From NCBI GenBank assembly GCA_020025595.1, contig JAHHRV010000002.1, forward strand, positions 124,001 to 188,000: a DNA stretch of 64,000 nucleotides, in the 5' to 3' direction. The notes below the pieces were generated by a model. That model made no database searches and was not told the DNA's origin. It worked only from the letters and a program-made list of their open reading frames with translations. This document shows, piece by piece, positions 48,111-58,500 of this stretch. The position numbers and the translations under genes were made by a program. Origin of the DNA: Oscillospiraceae bacterium (GTDB lineage: Bacteria; Bacillota; Clostridia; Oscillospirales; Oscillospiraceae). The stretch's first letter is position 1. The number at the start of each line of letters is the position of its first letter.

Positions 48111-51100
48111 TTACTCAGCGGATGCATTTTTCTCCTGCAGGAAGGTGACCTTCGCCAGCTGTACATCCGTGTTCAGCACATCCTTGACCCCGCCTTTTTT
48201 CAGCTGATACTGTACGCCCTGATACTCCGGGAACACGATCTTAACATAGTTCGTACCCTGAGGCAGACCGTATGCATCAAAGGTCACACGGGCAAATGCC
48301 GGGTGTCCGTCTGTATAGTTTTCCACGGTGGTTGTCTTTTCAAACAGCGTCCATGTCTGATTGTCTGCAGATGTATAAATCTTAAAGTCAAGATTTGCGC
48401 CGTTTTTCAGGGAGGTGCGAATGCTGCGACCATCATACCAGCCGCCGGAGTTCCAGACATTGCCGTCAGACAGCGTCTGATAATAGGTGGTCAGGTGTAC
48501 ATCCTTTGCCTGAGGAATGTGATAGACCAGCGCCTGCTCTCCGGATGCGCCTTCGCTCACAGCCACACGGTCTGTCTCCACACGGGGCTGACCGCCGTAG
48601 AAGAAGTTGTCTTTATCCTGCCATACCGGTGTATCGGGGCCTTCTGCGTGGTGGATTTCCATCAGGCCTTCGCTTGCAAACACGGGAGTCGTCAGATAGG
48701 GGTCCTCCACAGCCTCAGCATGAATGTTTTCCAGATCGTCAAAGCGTGCAATGGGCTGACCTTCCTGCTGATAGACACGAATCCAGTCAATCAGGAAATC
48801 GCTGTCCTGCTTTGTCTCCTGACGGGTATAGTCAACGGGGCCTACCCAGCCGTCACCGACCTGTGTTTCCAGAATCATGAACATGGGACGGGTGTGCATT
48901 GCGTCACGATCCCACTTGCCCCAGACCGTATCAAATACATGGTTGCCGTCAATATAGAATGTGATGCGTTCAGGGTCCCATTCCACTTCAAACACATGGA
49001 AGTCCTGGCACCAGGCCTCATAATTCTTTGTGGAAAGGCTCCGGGACATCTTGTTCTTGCCCAGAATTCCGAAGTGATTGGTGGTCCATGCATCCCAGGC
49101 ATCCTGACCCAGGTACTCCAGAATATCGATTTCGTCGTGTCCGGTTTCGTCCTGGCAAAGCATCCAGATTGCAGGCCAGATGCCCTGAGAATCGTTGGGC
49201 TTTGCACGGGCAGCTACACGGCCAAACTGGAAGGAGAATTTGTTCTTGGACTCAACTCTGCCGGAAGACCAGGTAACATGCTCAGCAAGCTCCTGCTGCT
49301 GGTAGCGATCCCAGCCTACTGCATTGATAAGCTCTTCGGTAGTGCCGTAGTTTTTGCTGTTGAGAACCAGGCAGCCGTCCTTCACGCTGACAGCCTGCTT
49401 GTTGTAGATTGCACCGTGGTTTGCCATGCCGTCGATGATCTGCCACTTGCTTGTATCCAGCGTGTCATCGTTAAACTCATCGCTCCACACCAGAGTGTCA
49501 TACTTGGAGGCAGGTGCAACATATTCAGGTCTTGTTTCGTTGTAGTTATCTCCGGTAGCCCAGATTTCGATTTCGGAGTATTTGGTAGGCTGTTCGTCAG
49601 CCTTGTTTACGGTGAAGCGTACATAGCTGCCTGTCTTGCCATCGCCCAGATCAATGGACATCATGTCCGGGCCCTGAGTCCAGTTCTGGGCGCTCCATAC
49701 GACTGTGCCCGCACTGGTGGGCTTATTGGAAACCGATACGGATACAGACTGATAGGTTCCCTCTTCCAGCTTGAAATTGATCTTCTTGAAGCTGTACTGG
49801 TTTCTGTACTCAAACTGGAGCCAGCGCTGGCCCTGGCTGTTGTGTACGGCAAAATTATCGTCCACCTGACCGTCAGTAATTGCTTCGATATTTGTGGGAG
49901 TCAGACCGCGCACATAGGGCAGCTTATTGGCTGCGATGTTTCTTGCGCCGCCTGCAGTCGGAATTTCAGGTGCTTCAGCTTTGGGGACAGATGCAATTAC
50001 CCGGATTTCATTGAACTGAACGCCGTTGCTCATGCCCTGCCAGACACCGAAGGGGATCTTGTGGATGTGATGGCCCCGCTGCCAGATTCGGATGTACTGA
50101 GCATCCACCGGTGCATCCAGCTTGATGGTCTGGGGCTGACCCTTTGTCTGATAGGTTTCAGCCACATCTGTTCCGGTTTCACCGCCGAAAATCACCACAG
50201 AATCCGTAAAGTCCGGATTTGCAGACAGCTCCACCTTTACATTTTTGAAGGTGCAGTATGCGTTCTTATAGGTGTTGCGGTACAGCTGTACTTCTTTTAC
50301 CTTCTGAACCTTACCGAAATCATACTCAAGATACACATCCTGCCAGCTATCCCAGCCATTGTTTTCCTGATTGGCATTCTCTCTGCCTGCTACGATTTTG
50401 GTATTGCCGTGGTCATTTCTGTCGGAATCTGCGTTGCCGAGGTTTCCGTCAGTTGCGAAAGAAGGATTTGCAATAAAGATATTGGTCGAGGTAGAGGCAT
50501 CACCCGCCACAGGAGTATTGCTGTTTGTGGTGGGAATCTTTCCGGCCAGGATGTTGGCATCCACCATTTCTTCGCCGGGCTCTGTTTCCGTCGCAGGAGG
50601 AACTTCCGTTTCTGCGGGGACTTCTGTTGTCACAGGAATCTCTGTTTCCGCAGGGGCCTCTGTTGTTGCAGGAACCTCGGTCGTAGGGGGAACTTCCGGT
50701 TCTGCATTGACTTGAGCATACACCTCAATTTCATTAAACCGGGCAGAATTGCTCATGCCGTTCCAGGAATCAATGGTGTTGGTAATGTAGTGACCGCGCT
50801 GGTAAATTCGGATGTACCGGGCGCTGATGGGGCTTTCTGCCAGAATGGACTGCACATCGCCCTTTGCTCCCAGTGTCAGGCAGTCCGCCGCAGCAGCATC
50901 AACCTCCTGGGCGGTTTTGGCTTTGCCGGTTTCGCGCACATCCTGTGTGTCGAACAAAACAATGGGGTCTGTAAAGGCTTCGTCGCTGGACAGCTCTACT
51001 TTCACATTCTTAAATGCGGAAACCGCCGACAGATAGGTGTTACGGTAGATATCCACCCTCTGCACGAGGCGCTCCTCGCCGAAATCATATTGCAGATAAA

Positions 51101-51380
51101 CATCCTGCCAGCCGTCCCAGCCGTTATTGGGCTGGGCAGCGTCTTCCGTTCCGGACAGAATGATGGTGTTGTTCTTATCCTGTCTGGAGTTTGCTCTGCT
51201 GCCATCTGTAGCAGCGTTGGGATTCGTGATTTCCACATTGGAAGTAGGTGCTTTGCCTGCCAGAATATTCTCTGAACCTGCGCTTGTTTCTGCTTGTACC
51301 GGGCTGGCGGGGAACATTCCTACCAGCAATGCAGATGTCAATAACATGGACAGGCATTTGCGTGCGAAGTTTTTTTGCAT
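48111..51380 (-). CDS. secreted GH16 endo-glycanase with discoidin-like domains
   Basis: The start at 51380 (MQKNFARKCLSMLLTS) follows GGAAG; a signal peptide ends near PVQA. Two related F5/8-type-C-like domains (about residues 35-225 and 275-465, both with GWDGWQDVYLQYDFG or GWDSWQDVYLEYDFG) flank a Thr/Pro/Glu linker of TEVPA-type repeats. A third lectin-like domain covers about 480-610. GH16 begins LVWSDEFNDDTLDTSKW and has HDEIDILEYLG with the ExDxxE catalytic pair, then IWPAIWML before it. The C-terminal 200 residues form another beta domain. It should cut beta-1,3/1,4-glucan or a related polysaccharide outside the cell. No sortase motif or anchor is visible. Confidence 0.87.
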   Translation of the reverse strand: MQKNFARKCLSMLLTSALLVGMFPASPVQAETSAGSENILAGKAPTSNVEITNPNAATDGSRANSRQDKNNTIILSGTEDAAQPNNGWDGWQDVYLQYDFGEERLVQRVDIYRNTYLSAVSAFKNVKVELSSDEAFTDPIVLFDTQDVRETGKAKTAQEVDAAAADCLTLGAKGDVQSILAESPISARYIRIYQRGHYITNTIDSWNGMSNSARFNEIEVYAQVNAEPEVPPTTEVPATTEAPAETEIPVTTEVPAETEVPPATETEPGEEMVDANILAGKIPTTNSNTPVAGDASTSTNIFIANPSFATDGNLGNADSDRNDHGNTKIVAGRENANQENNGWDSWQDVYLEYDFGKVQKVKEVQLYRNTYKNAYCTFKNVKVELSANPDFTDSVVIFGGETGTDVAETYQTKGQPQTIKLDAPVDAQYIRIWQRGHHIHKIPFGVWQGMSNGVQFNEIRVIASVPKAEAPEIPTAGGARNIAANKLPYVRGLTPTNIEAITDGQVDDNFAVHNSQGQRWLQFEYRNQYSFKKINFKLEEGTYQSVSVSVSNKPTSAGTVVWSAQNWTQGPDMMSIDLGDGKTGSYVRFTVNKADEQPTKYSEIEIWATGDNYNETRPEYVAPASKYDTLVWSDEFNDDTLDTSKWQIIDGMANHGAIYNKQAVSVKDGCLVLNSKNYGTTEELINAVGWDRYQQQELAEHVTWSSGRVESKNKFSFQFGRVAARAKPNDSQGIWPAIWMLCQDETGHDEIDILEYLGQDAWDAWTTNHFGILGKNKMSRSLSTKNYEAWCQDFHVFEVEWDPERITFYIDGNHVFDTVWGKWDRDAMHTRPMFMILETQVGDGWVGPVDYTRQETKQDSDFLIDWIRVYQQEGQPIARFDDLENIHAEAVEDPYLTTPVFASEGLMEIHHAEGPDTPVWQDKDNFFYGGQPRVETDRVAVSEGASGEQALVYHIPQAKDVHLTTYYQTLSDGNVWNSGGWYDGRSIRTSLKNGANLDFKIYTSADNQTWTLFEKTTTVENYTDGHPAFARVTFDAYGLPQGTNYVKIVFPEYQGVQYQLKKGGVKDVLNTDVQLAKVTFLQEKNASAE

Positions 51381-51718
51381 GGTCATCTTCCTTTCAGGTT
51401 AGGTGTGCGCGCTTGCGCTGAATACTGATTGCTGCTTATCCTTTGCATTGTTTTCATTCTAAACTGCGGAGCCGTCAGACTCCTGCAAAAGACAGTCAAA
51501 GCACTTCCTCAGCGCTATTATAACAAAGGGATTCTCAAAAATAGGATACACAAATGCTACTACTATGCGCACAATTTTTAACCACTTTTCGGGATACTGC
51601 AGCAGAATAGTGCACACACCGTCATATCGCTTCATACAGGTTCCCCGTATTGCAGTTCTGCACGGAATATTGTATGATATAAAAAATCATCACTTTACAG
51701 AAGGGAGTCACCTACCCA
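51381..51718. promoter_or_regulatory. divergent promoter region, GH16 and MazG genes
   Basis: On the minus strand TATAAT (51522-51517) with a poor -35 probably drives the GH16 gene, leaving a long leader that includes a GTGCGCGC/GCGC repeat. On the plus strand TTGCAG (51650-51655), 17 bases and TATGAT (51673-51678) serve the MazG-like gene. The stretch between contains TGCAGCAG/CTGCTGCA-like bits but no gene. A poor -35 for GH16 hints at activation when substrate is present. Confidence 0.5.
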
Positions 51719-52072
51719 ATGACCCAAGAAACAATCGATATGGTGCTGAAATTCCGGGATGACCGCAACTGGAGACAGTTTCACAATCCCAAAGATCTGG
51801 CAATTTCACTGAGTCTGGAAGCTGCGGAATTGCTGGAGATTTTCCAGTGGAGCGGCACGGATCTGGAATGCCGGGACAAGCTGGATAAAATCCGGGAAGA
51901 GCTTGCAGATGTGGTATCCTACAGCGTGCTGCTTGCTGATGTCTGCGGCCTGGATCTTGACGAAATTGTTCAGGAGAAGATGAAGCGAAATGCCGAAAAA
52001 TACCCGGTCAGCAAGGCCTATGGCAGCAAAGCCAAATACACAGAGCTTGCCAAGAAGGATTCTTCCAGATAA
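51719..52072 (+). CDS. MazG-like nucleotide pyrophosphohydrolase
   Basis: The 117-residue protein shows the all-alpha MazG pattern: SLEAAELLEIFQW (ExxE), KLDKIREELADVVSYSVLLAD (ExxD metal ligands) and KMKRNAEKYPVSKAYG. AAGGGAG stands before the ATG. Members cleave non-canonical or excess NTPs or dNTPs to the monophosphate. Stand-alone gene with its own promoter. Confidence 0.88.
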   Translation: MTQETIDMVLKFRDDRNWRQFHNPKDLAISLSLEAAELLEIFQWSGTDLECRDKLDKIREELADVVSYSVLLADVCGLDLDEIVQEKMKRNAEKYPVSKAYGSKAKYTELAKKDSSR

Positions 52073-52132
52073 CCGGAAGCAGGCGCAGCTATTCCATGAT
52101 TGAATCCCATTACGAATTTCCGGACGCTTGCA

Positions 52133-52161
52133 TTGACAATTCCCGACCGCTTCCTTACAAT
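52133..52161 (+). promoter_or_regulatory. promoter of the EFR1 gene
   Basis: TTGACA (52133-52138), 17 bases, TACAAT (52156-52161), 38 bases before the chosen start codon. Confidence 0.7.
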
Positions 52162-52198
52162 AAAAGAATACTACTATACAAAGGGAATGATCATTGTC

Positions 52199-52948
52199 AT
52201 GCATCTTTATGAAATCACCTTCAGCCCCACCGGCGGCACCCAGAAATGTGCCGATCTGATTGCCGGAGGCTGGGAACAGGAACCGATCAGACTGAATCTG
52301 CTGAAACCGATTTCTGATTTTACATTTGAGCCGGATGACATCTGCCTTGTGGCGATGCCTGTTTTTGTTGGACGGATTCCCGCTGTGGCAGCTCAGCGGC
52401 TCGCCAAACTTCATGGCAACGGCGCAAAAGCGGTTCTGATCGCCGTCTACGGAAATCGTCTGGTGGAAGACGCTCTGGTGGAGATGGAGGATCTTCTGAA
52501 AGCGCAGGGCTTCCGTGTAGTTGCCGGAGTGGAGGCTGTTGCAGAGCACTCTGTTGTTCGTCAGTATGCCGCCGGCAGACCGGATGCAGCGGATGCTTTG
52601 GTGCTTGCAAAGTTTGCATCCAAAATCCGGGCAAAACTGGATTCCGGCAATCTGGAATGTCCGAAGCTTCCCGGAAATCGCCCCTATCGCGAAGCTGGCC
52701 CAGGACTGAAGCCTTTTGCAGATGATCGCTGTATCGAATGCGGCGTCTGTGCTGCCGAATGTCCCGTAGGTGCCATTTCTGTAACAAACCTGCGGACAGA
52801 AGATATGGACAAGTGCATCTCCTGTTTGCGCTGTGTTGCAGTCTGCCCGGAGCACGCACGGCACAATGACCCGCAGCGGCTGGAAGCGCTGGCCCAGCGG
52901 CTTGCCCCGGTATGTACCCTGCGGCGGGATAATCAGCTGTATCTGTAA
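52199..52948 (+). CDS. EFR1-type flavodoxin-ferredoxin fusion
   Basis: The start at 52199 (MHLYEITFSPTGGTQKCADL) is taken because upstream ATG 52187 lies on top of the AAAGGGA site. The FMN-binding segment FSPTGGTQ opens a flavodoxin-like domain (about residues 1-165, with VAMPVFVGRIPA). The C-terminal part has two 4Fe-4S motifs, CIECGVCAAECPVG and CISCLRCVAVCPEHA. Such proteins are frequent in anaerobic Firmicutes and carry electrons between flavin and iron-sulphur centres. The partner is unknown. Confidence 0.88.
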   Translation: MHLYEITFSPTGGTQKCADLIAGGWEQEPIRLNLLKPISDFTFEPDDICLVAMPVFVGRIPAVAAQRLAKLHGNGAKAVLIAVYGNRLVEDALVEMEDLLKAQGFRVVAGVEAVAEHSVVRQYAAGRPDAADALVLAKFASKIRAKLDSGNLECPKLPGNRPYREAGPGLKPFADDRCIECGVCAAECPVGAISVTNLRTEDMDKCISCLRCVAVCPEHARHNDPQRLEALAQRLAPVCTLRRDNQLYL

Positions 52949-52992
52949 GCAGCAGATTCAGCTTTTTCTGTCCAATTCCCAATAAAATAAGA

Positions 52993-53029
52993 AAAGCACT
53001 CCGAATCATTTCCTTGATTCGGAGTGCTT
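52993..53029 (+). terminator. bidirectional terminator, EFR1 / fucosidase
   Basis: AAAGCACTCCGAATCA/TGATTCGGAGTGCTTT, a 16-bp perfect stem with a five-base loop, lies between converging genes and can end both. Confidence 0.85.
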
Positions 53030-53042
53030 TGATTTATGCATA

Positions 53043-54062
53043 TCAAAAATACTTGCAGGCACCCAGCAGGGCTTCCTGAGAAAAAGACGGAATTCTTCCC
53101 AATCCGTCAGGGCCCACATTGAGCAGATAATTCACACCCATGCTGTTCAGCTTTCTGCGCCGCTGGGCAATGGTCTCGGGAGTAATCCAATTCTGATCGT
53201 AGTACTTGAATCCCCAGGAAGAATTCAGTGTGCCCGGAGTTTCATACAGGTCAAAGGGAGAAACCTTGAATCCGCTCAGTCCGTTGGGGTCCAGATCTTC
53301 CTGCTTTTCCGGTCGCTTGGTAGGATACTCATTATCGTTCAGGGAAACATAGTCATAAGCGCCGTTTCCGATTCGGGAATTGATCAGGCAGTGAGGCTGA
53401 TACTGCTTCACCAGATGGTTCAGCTCCAGGCTCTGTGCCGGGGTGATCGTATGGGGCACATCAAACCAGATCAGGCACAGATCTCCATACCGGGTCAGCA
53501 GCTCCGTGACCTGGGGCTTGATTTTCTCCTCAAAGCAGATGGAAAAGTCCTTTTTGTCTGCATCCGGATAATCCCAGCTGTTATCCCAGGACACACCGCC
53601 GCAGGGAGAAAAATTGTCATATCCGCCGCCATGAGGATGGTGCCAGTCCAGTTCCTGACTGTAGTACAGGCCAAAGGGAATCCCGTATTTATAGCAGGCT
53701 TCGCCCAGCTCTGCGACAACATCCCTGCCAAAGGGTGTCGCATCGACCACATTAAAGGGGTCTGCATCACTGTGGAACATAGCAAAACCGTCGTGGTGTT
53801 TTGCTGTAAAAACGAAGTACTTCATTCCTGCGTCCTTTGCCAGTCTGATCCACTCATCTGCATTGAAATATACCGGATTGAAGGCCCGGGCCAGCTGTTC
53901 GTATTCTGCATTGGGAATCGCCATATAGCTTTGAATCCACTCGGCGTAGGTTTCTACCCGTCGGCCCCGGTATTCGCCAGCCAGCAGGGAGTAAAGTCCC
54001 CAATGCGCCATCATTCCGTACTCGGCATTTGCAAACCATTCATGTTGAATATCCCGTTTCAT
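53043..54062 (-). CDS. GH29 alpha-L-fucosidase
   Basis: The retaining fucosidase signatures are present: EWFANAEYGMMAHWGLYSLL, KYFVFTAKHHDGFAMFHS (substrate-binding His pair), GIPFGLYYSQELDWHHP and GDLCLIWFDVPHT, where the Asp is the nucleophile. At 339 residues it is the catalytic barrel only, without the C-terminal beta-sandwich of longer GH29 enzymes. No signal peptide, so it acts inside the cell on imported fucosylated glycans. GGGAGAG precedes the ATG. Confidence 0.9.
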   Translation of the reverse strand: MKRDIQHEWFANAEYGMMAHWGLYSLLAGEYRGRRVETYAEWIQSYMAIPNAEYEQLARAFNPVYFNADEWIRLAKDAGMKYFVFTAKHHDGFAMFHSDADPFNVVDATPFGRDVVAELGEACYKYGIPFGLYYSQELDWHHPHGGGYDNFSPCGGVSWDNSWDYPDADKKDFSICFEEKIKPQVTELLTRYGDLCLIWFDVPHTITPAQSLELNHLVKQYQPHCLINSRIGNGAYDYVSLNDNEYPTKRPEKQEDLDPNGLSGFKVSPFDLYETPGTLNSSWGFKYYDQNWITPETIAQRRRKLNSMGVNYLLNVGPDGLGRIPSFSQEALLGACKYF

Positions 54063-54313
54063 ATATTGTTCTCTCCCTTAAACATCAGGCTTTCAAAAGT
54101 CAGCTGGACTAAGTGTAGCACAACCGAAAATAATTATCAACGAGAATCGAAATCACCGGATGTAATCGCATAGTCCCCTGTTCCCTGAATTAAAGAATCT
54201 GATTTTCCATACACACTCCTTATTTTTTCTTAATGGCACTGTTCATTACGCCCAAAAAATGATATGATAAGGAAAATTATACTACTTTCAGCGCAATGTA
54301 AGGAGGCTATGTC
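54063..54313. other. intergenic region, no gene seen
   Basis: A/T-rich divergent spacer. AATTATTATTTTCGG-type minus-strand sequence near 54125-54140 could be part of the fucosidase promoter, and TATGATAAGGAAAATTATACT (54262-54282) part of the DUF3783 promoter. Nothing else was recognised. Confidence 0.35.
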
Positions 54314-54691
54314 ATGGCTACAGATATCAATCATCCGAAAAAAACAATTCTGATTTACGGTCTTACCGGTATGCAGCTGCTGAACCTGAACGCATTGGCC
54401 GGCAAAATCGGAATCAGCTGCAAACCGGTATCCGATCATCAGACCATGCTCACAGTGGAGCAGCTTTTGTCCGGAAAGGACTATCCCCCTATGCCGGAGC
54501 ATCCCCTGATTGGAAAATTTGCGCTTCTTTCCGGATTTGACGGACAGGAGCAGCTGGGAACCCTGCTGATCAATCAGGTCGCAAGCGGCGTGATCAAGGC
54601 CGTCCACACAAAGCACAATAACAACTGGCACTTTGCAGACCTGTGCTCTGAGATTCACAAAGAGCACCAAATCATGAAGTCCGGCAAGTAA
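54314..54691 (+). CDS. DUF3783 family protein
   Basis: The 125-residue protein includes KTILIYGLTGMQLLNLNALAG, ISCKPVSDHQ and FALLSGFDGQEQLGTLLINQ then IKAVHTKHNNNWHFADL. This pattern (conserved LLSGF and KAV.T..N..W) is the DUF3783 domain of Clostridia. Its role is unknown. AAGGAGG precedes the ATG and a terminator (54753-54784) ends the transcript, so it is monocistronic. Confidence 0.8.
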   Translation: MATDINHPKKTILIYGLTGMQLLNLNALAGKIGISCKPVSDHQTMLTVEQLLSGKDYPPMPEHPLIGKFALLSGFDGQEQLGTLLINQVASGVIKAVHTKHNNNWHFADLCSEIHKEHQIMKSGK

Positions 54692-54752
54692 TACTGAATA
54701 AGTTGCACTGAAAAACGGCTGCTTTGCAAAAATCGCCCCGGAAAACCATCTT

Positions 54753-54784
54753 AAAAGCGGAGTGCTGTTGTTCACTCCGCTTTT
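54753..54784 (+). terminator. terminator after the DUF3783 gene
   Basis: AAAAGCGGAGTG/CACTCCGCTTTT, 12-bp perfect stem with an eight-base loop and terminal T-run. Confidence 0.8.
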
Positions 54785-54867
54785 CTGCATTTCACGGCGC
54801 ACATGATGTTTTACTTTCAGCTTTTGCAGACAGCAGAACAAATCGCATATGATAAGGAGCGTGTATC

Positions 54868-55530
54868 ATGCTACAGGTTCGCGGAATCAAAAAAACCTAT
54901 TCAATCGGAACTGCGCAGGAAACGGCTGTGCTGCACGATATTTCAGCCACCTTTGAAGACGGGGTGTTTTATGCCATCATCGGAAAAAGCGGCAGCGGAA
55001 AATCTACATTGCTCAATATTCTGAGCGGTCTGGATACGCCGGACTGCGGACAGGTCCTTTGGGACAATGTAGATCTGTCCAAGCTCTCCAGACGGGAGCG
55101 GGCTATCCTGCGCCGCAGAAAAAGCGGATTTATCTTCCAGTCCTACAATCTGCTTCAGGAGCATACCATCTGGGACAATATTGTCATGCCCTATACGCTC
55201 GACCGCAGAAAGCCGGATAAAGAAAATATCGAAAAGGTCTGCAGCATTCTCGGCATCGACCAGATGATGCACAAATACCCCTCTCAGCTGTCCGGCGGCG
55301 AGCAGCAGCGCGTAGCCATTGCACGGGCAGTGTCCCATAACCCCCGGGTGGTATTTGCAGACGAGCCCACCGGAAACCTGGACCCCCAGACGGGCATCAC
55401 TACGCTGCAGCTGTTGAAAGAAACCGTAGCCCAGATGGGAACCACACTGATTCTGGTTACCCACGATATGTCTGTTGCCGCAGAAGCAGGAAAAATCATC
55501 AAAGTCGAAAACGGCTCCATCATATGCTGA
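54868..55530 (+). CDS. ABC ATPase of MacB/LolD/BceA type
   Basis: Walker A IGKSGSGKSTLLN, Q-loop IFQSYNLLQEHT, signature LSGGEQQRVAIARA, Walker B VVFADEPTGNLDP and switch THDMS are all intact. Its 220 residues and sequence fit the mechanotransmission-type ATPases that pair with FtsX-like permeases. AAGGAG lies before the ATG. The permease gene follows 40 bases later. Confidence 0.92.
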   Translation: MLQVRGIKKTYSIGTAQETAVLHDISATFEDGVFYAIIGKSGSGKSTLLNILSGLDTPDCGQVLWDNVDLSKLSRRERAILRRRKSGFIFQSYNLLQEHTIWDNIVMPYTLDRRKPDKENIEKVCSILGIDQMMHKYPSQLSGGEQQRVAIARAVSHNPRVVFADEPTGNLDPQTGITTLQLLKETVAQMGTTLILVTHDMSVAAEAGKIIKVENGSIIC

Positions 55531-55570
55531 AATTTTCTGACAGACTAACACAATATAAGGAGGTATTGTA

Positions 55571-58500
55571 ATGTTCAAAACAGCATTACACGGCCTGAGA
55601 GGTCAGAAGCGAATCTCCGTTCTGATGTCTGCGGTTCTGCTTCTGTCTTTTCTTTTTCTGACGCTGTCTTCTGTCATTGCCTCGTCCGTTCAGTTTACCC
55701 AGCAGCAGCACCGCCAGCGGCTGTACGGACGATATCAGCTGCTCTATCGGGCCAGCTTAAAATCCACAGAGGAATTGCAGAGCCAGTTTCCGGATGCCCA
55801 GATCAGTAAAATTGCAGGAACCACGGTTGACGGAAAACAGATTGGTTCCATTACACAGCCCTACCAGCAGATCGCCAATCTGACGATCAAAGAGGGTCGT
55901 CTGCCCCAAAACGATCACGAGATTCTCCTGGTGGGAGATGACTGGAGTGTCCCGGTCGGCCGGGAAATCGAAGTAAAGTACCTTTATCGCTACATTCCAA
56001 AATCTACAGATACCGGAATGTGGGATAAAATAAGCCCCTATTATCTGGAAGGCTTCCGGCAAAACCGGGAATATTACCTGACTCAGCTGGAACCCCTTTG
56101 GAACGATCTGATTCAGTCTAAGCAGGGCGAGCGTGTTGCCCCGGAGCTGCGGCACCCACTGAACGAGCTTTCTGAGCAGCAACAGGAGGAAGTCTTTTTC
56201 TACTTTCCTTCCACGCTGCCGGACTTCAATATGCGAGTCGACTCCACACTCAATAAAGAGCAGCGCAACACGGAGAACCTGTCTGCTCAGATGGAGCTTA
56301 CCAGCGAAAAATACTGCATTTACGGACCGGGCTTCGGCAGTAATTCCGGAAAACGGTTTGAAACTGACCCGAGACTTTCCGCTGTAAAAATTTACGCTAC
56401 ATACACCGTCTGCGGCATTGCAGACAACTATGCCGAGCATTGGGATGTCAAGGGTCTTCAGATGCCGGATGCATTCATCGGCGAACAGGACTGCCAGAAC
56501 ATCTACGACCTGATGGACGGCATTGAGCAGGATCATCCGGAGGCATTTCCCCGAACCGATGACGGACTGCTGCTGTATTATCAGCCCGGAGACAATCTGG
56601 CGCAAAACCTGAATTCCCTTTTAGATGAATACAACCGGCTGCACAATGCAGCCTATGAACTGACCGGAGTTTCTGTGGATGGTGAATACACCTATGCCTA
56701 TTTGACAGGCCAGGACCCCACAACAGGACAGCTGCAGACCTATGATGTGCTGGGCTCCGGTCAGATGGGCCAGATCTCCGTCATGGATCAGCGCCAGCGT
56801 TTTAGCTTCTCCGATCTGACAAATGCGGATTTTCGTTTTGAGGGTCTGGACCCCATCGCTCAGGAGCCGGTCACGCTGGACGGTCTTTACCGGAACAACT
56901 CCGGAAACCTTCGGGTGAATCCCCTGGCCTTCCCGCCTGTGGGTGACACCGCTCAGGTCATGGAAATTGCTCTGTCCGGCGTACTGATTGGAATGTCCGC
57001 CTGTGCCAGCTTCCAGCTGTACCTGCAGTCCATGCGCAGAAGAAAGCAGAAAATCAGCACCCTGATTGCCATCGGCGCCACCGACGGTCAGGTCGTCCTG
57101 ATGGTGCTGATTGAGGTGGCTGTGCTGCTGCTCCTCTCTGCTCTGGTCGGATGCCTGCTTGGTCTGGGAATTGCAGTATTTCTGCTGCCCCGTTTCATGC
57201 AGGTCTCCGTCTCTGTAAACCCGGCAAATCTGCTGACCGGCACACTGTGCGACATTGCCGCCATTTTGGTGGGTGCTATGCTTCCGATCTTCAAAATTCT
57301 GAGAGAATCCCGCAGCAGCCACAAAAAGCACCCCAAAACTGTTGTAAAATGCTCCCCCCAGCGAAAACATACAGAAAACCACACCGGCTACCACCAAATC
57401 TGGATGCGTCACTGTGCCGCCAACCCAAAGCAGACCTTGCTTCGCGGCTTTGTGGCACTGCTCATGGCAGCCATGATGATCCTGCCGCTGTTTCTGAGCC
57501 ACAGCGCCTATGGAGATTATCACGAAAAGGTAATCAATCAGGATCGCCCGGACTACGAGCTGGTGCTGCCATACGCAGCCTCCAGCCGATATCTGCGGGA
57601 AATCACCGACAGCATGCAGGTTCCCAACCGCAAAATGCGTACATATACCACAGCAGAAAATGTCCTGATCCACTGTGACGATCTGATGGAACGCAGCCCC
57701 TTGTTGCAAGCCCTGCACCAGGATGGCAACGGCGCTGAACTGTTTGAGCAGCTGCCGGATGGCGGCGGTCTGGGTGTCTCTGCCCGAATCATCGGCGCAG
57801 ACTGGGACAGCGATTTTGTGCAACAGGTTCTGCGCAATTCTTCCACTCAGATCAGTCAGGAGGATTTCCAGTCCGGCAGAGCCTGCATTGTGATGATTCC
57901 CAGATTCCATCAGGATGACGGCAAGCCTGTCTTTACAAAGGTTCAGGATGCGGTTATTGCCGATGTCCAGAACGATGTCAAACCCGGCACCCTGCTGGAG
58001 TTGAGCTATCTTCCCCAGTTTTCAAAGGTATACGGCACAGACACTTCCATTGCCAGCGGCGATTGCCTGACCATCTCCGGGTGGACCCAATCGCTGGATG
58101 GCGATGTTAGCATTGTAGAAAGGCTCTATACCGTTCAGACCACTGCCGCCTGCGTGGTCAGCGAACTGAAAGAAGCCGTCTGGCCCGTGTCCGACACTGA
58201 CAATATGGGCTGTATCACCATTATTTCCGGCTCTCCCCTGGTCAGCACCGTCTATCCCCACGCCTCTGGCCGGAAAGATGCTCAGCAGACCGCCTATTTC
58301 TGGGCAACCACAAAACTCTACTATCCCCACTGCTACGGCAAAACCTATCTTCAGCTCTGGAGCCCCGAAGAACTCACAGGAGATTCTGACTATGAAAAAC
58401 AGGTCATGGATTTCGCCGCACAGTACGGATTCGATGTGGTAAAACACAGCCTTGAAAATCAGAAGCTGCTGTATTCTGCCCAGAGAGCCAAGGCCATGTA

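Noticed and set aside
48054..51275. A plus-strand open frame of 1073 codons
   Set aside because: It is the exact antisense of the GH16 gene, has no ribosome site and contains low-complexity hydrophobic sequence; the minus frame has a signal peptide and catalytic motifs.
56621..57910. A minus-strand frame of 429 codons
   Set aside because: Antisense to the FtsX-type permease; the plus frame has transmembrane segments and follows its ATPase gene.
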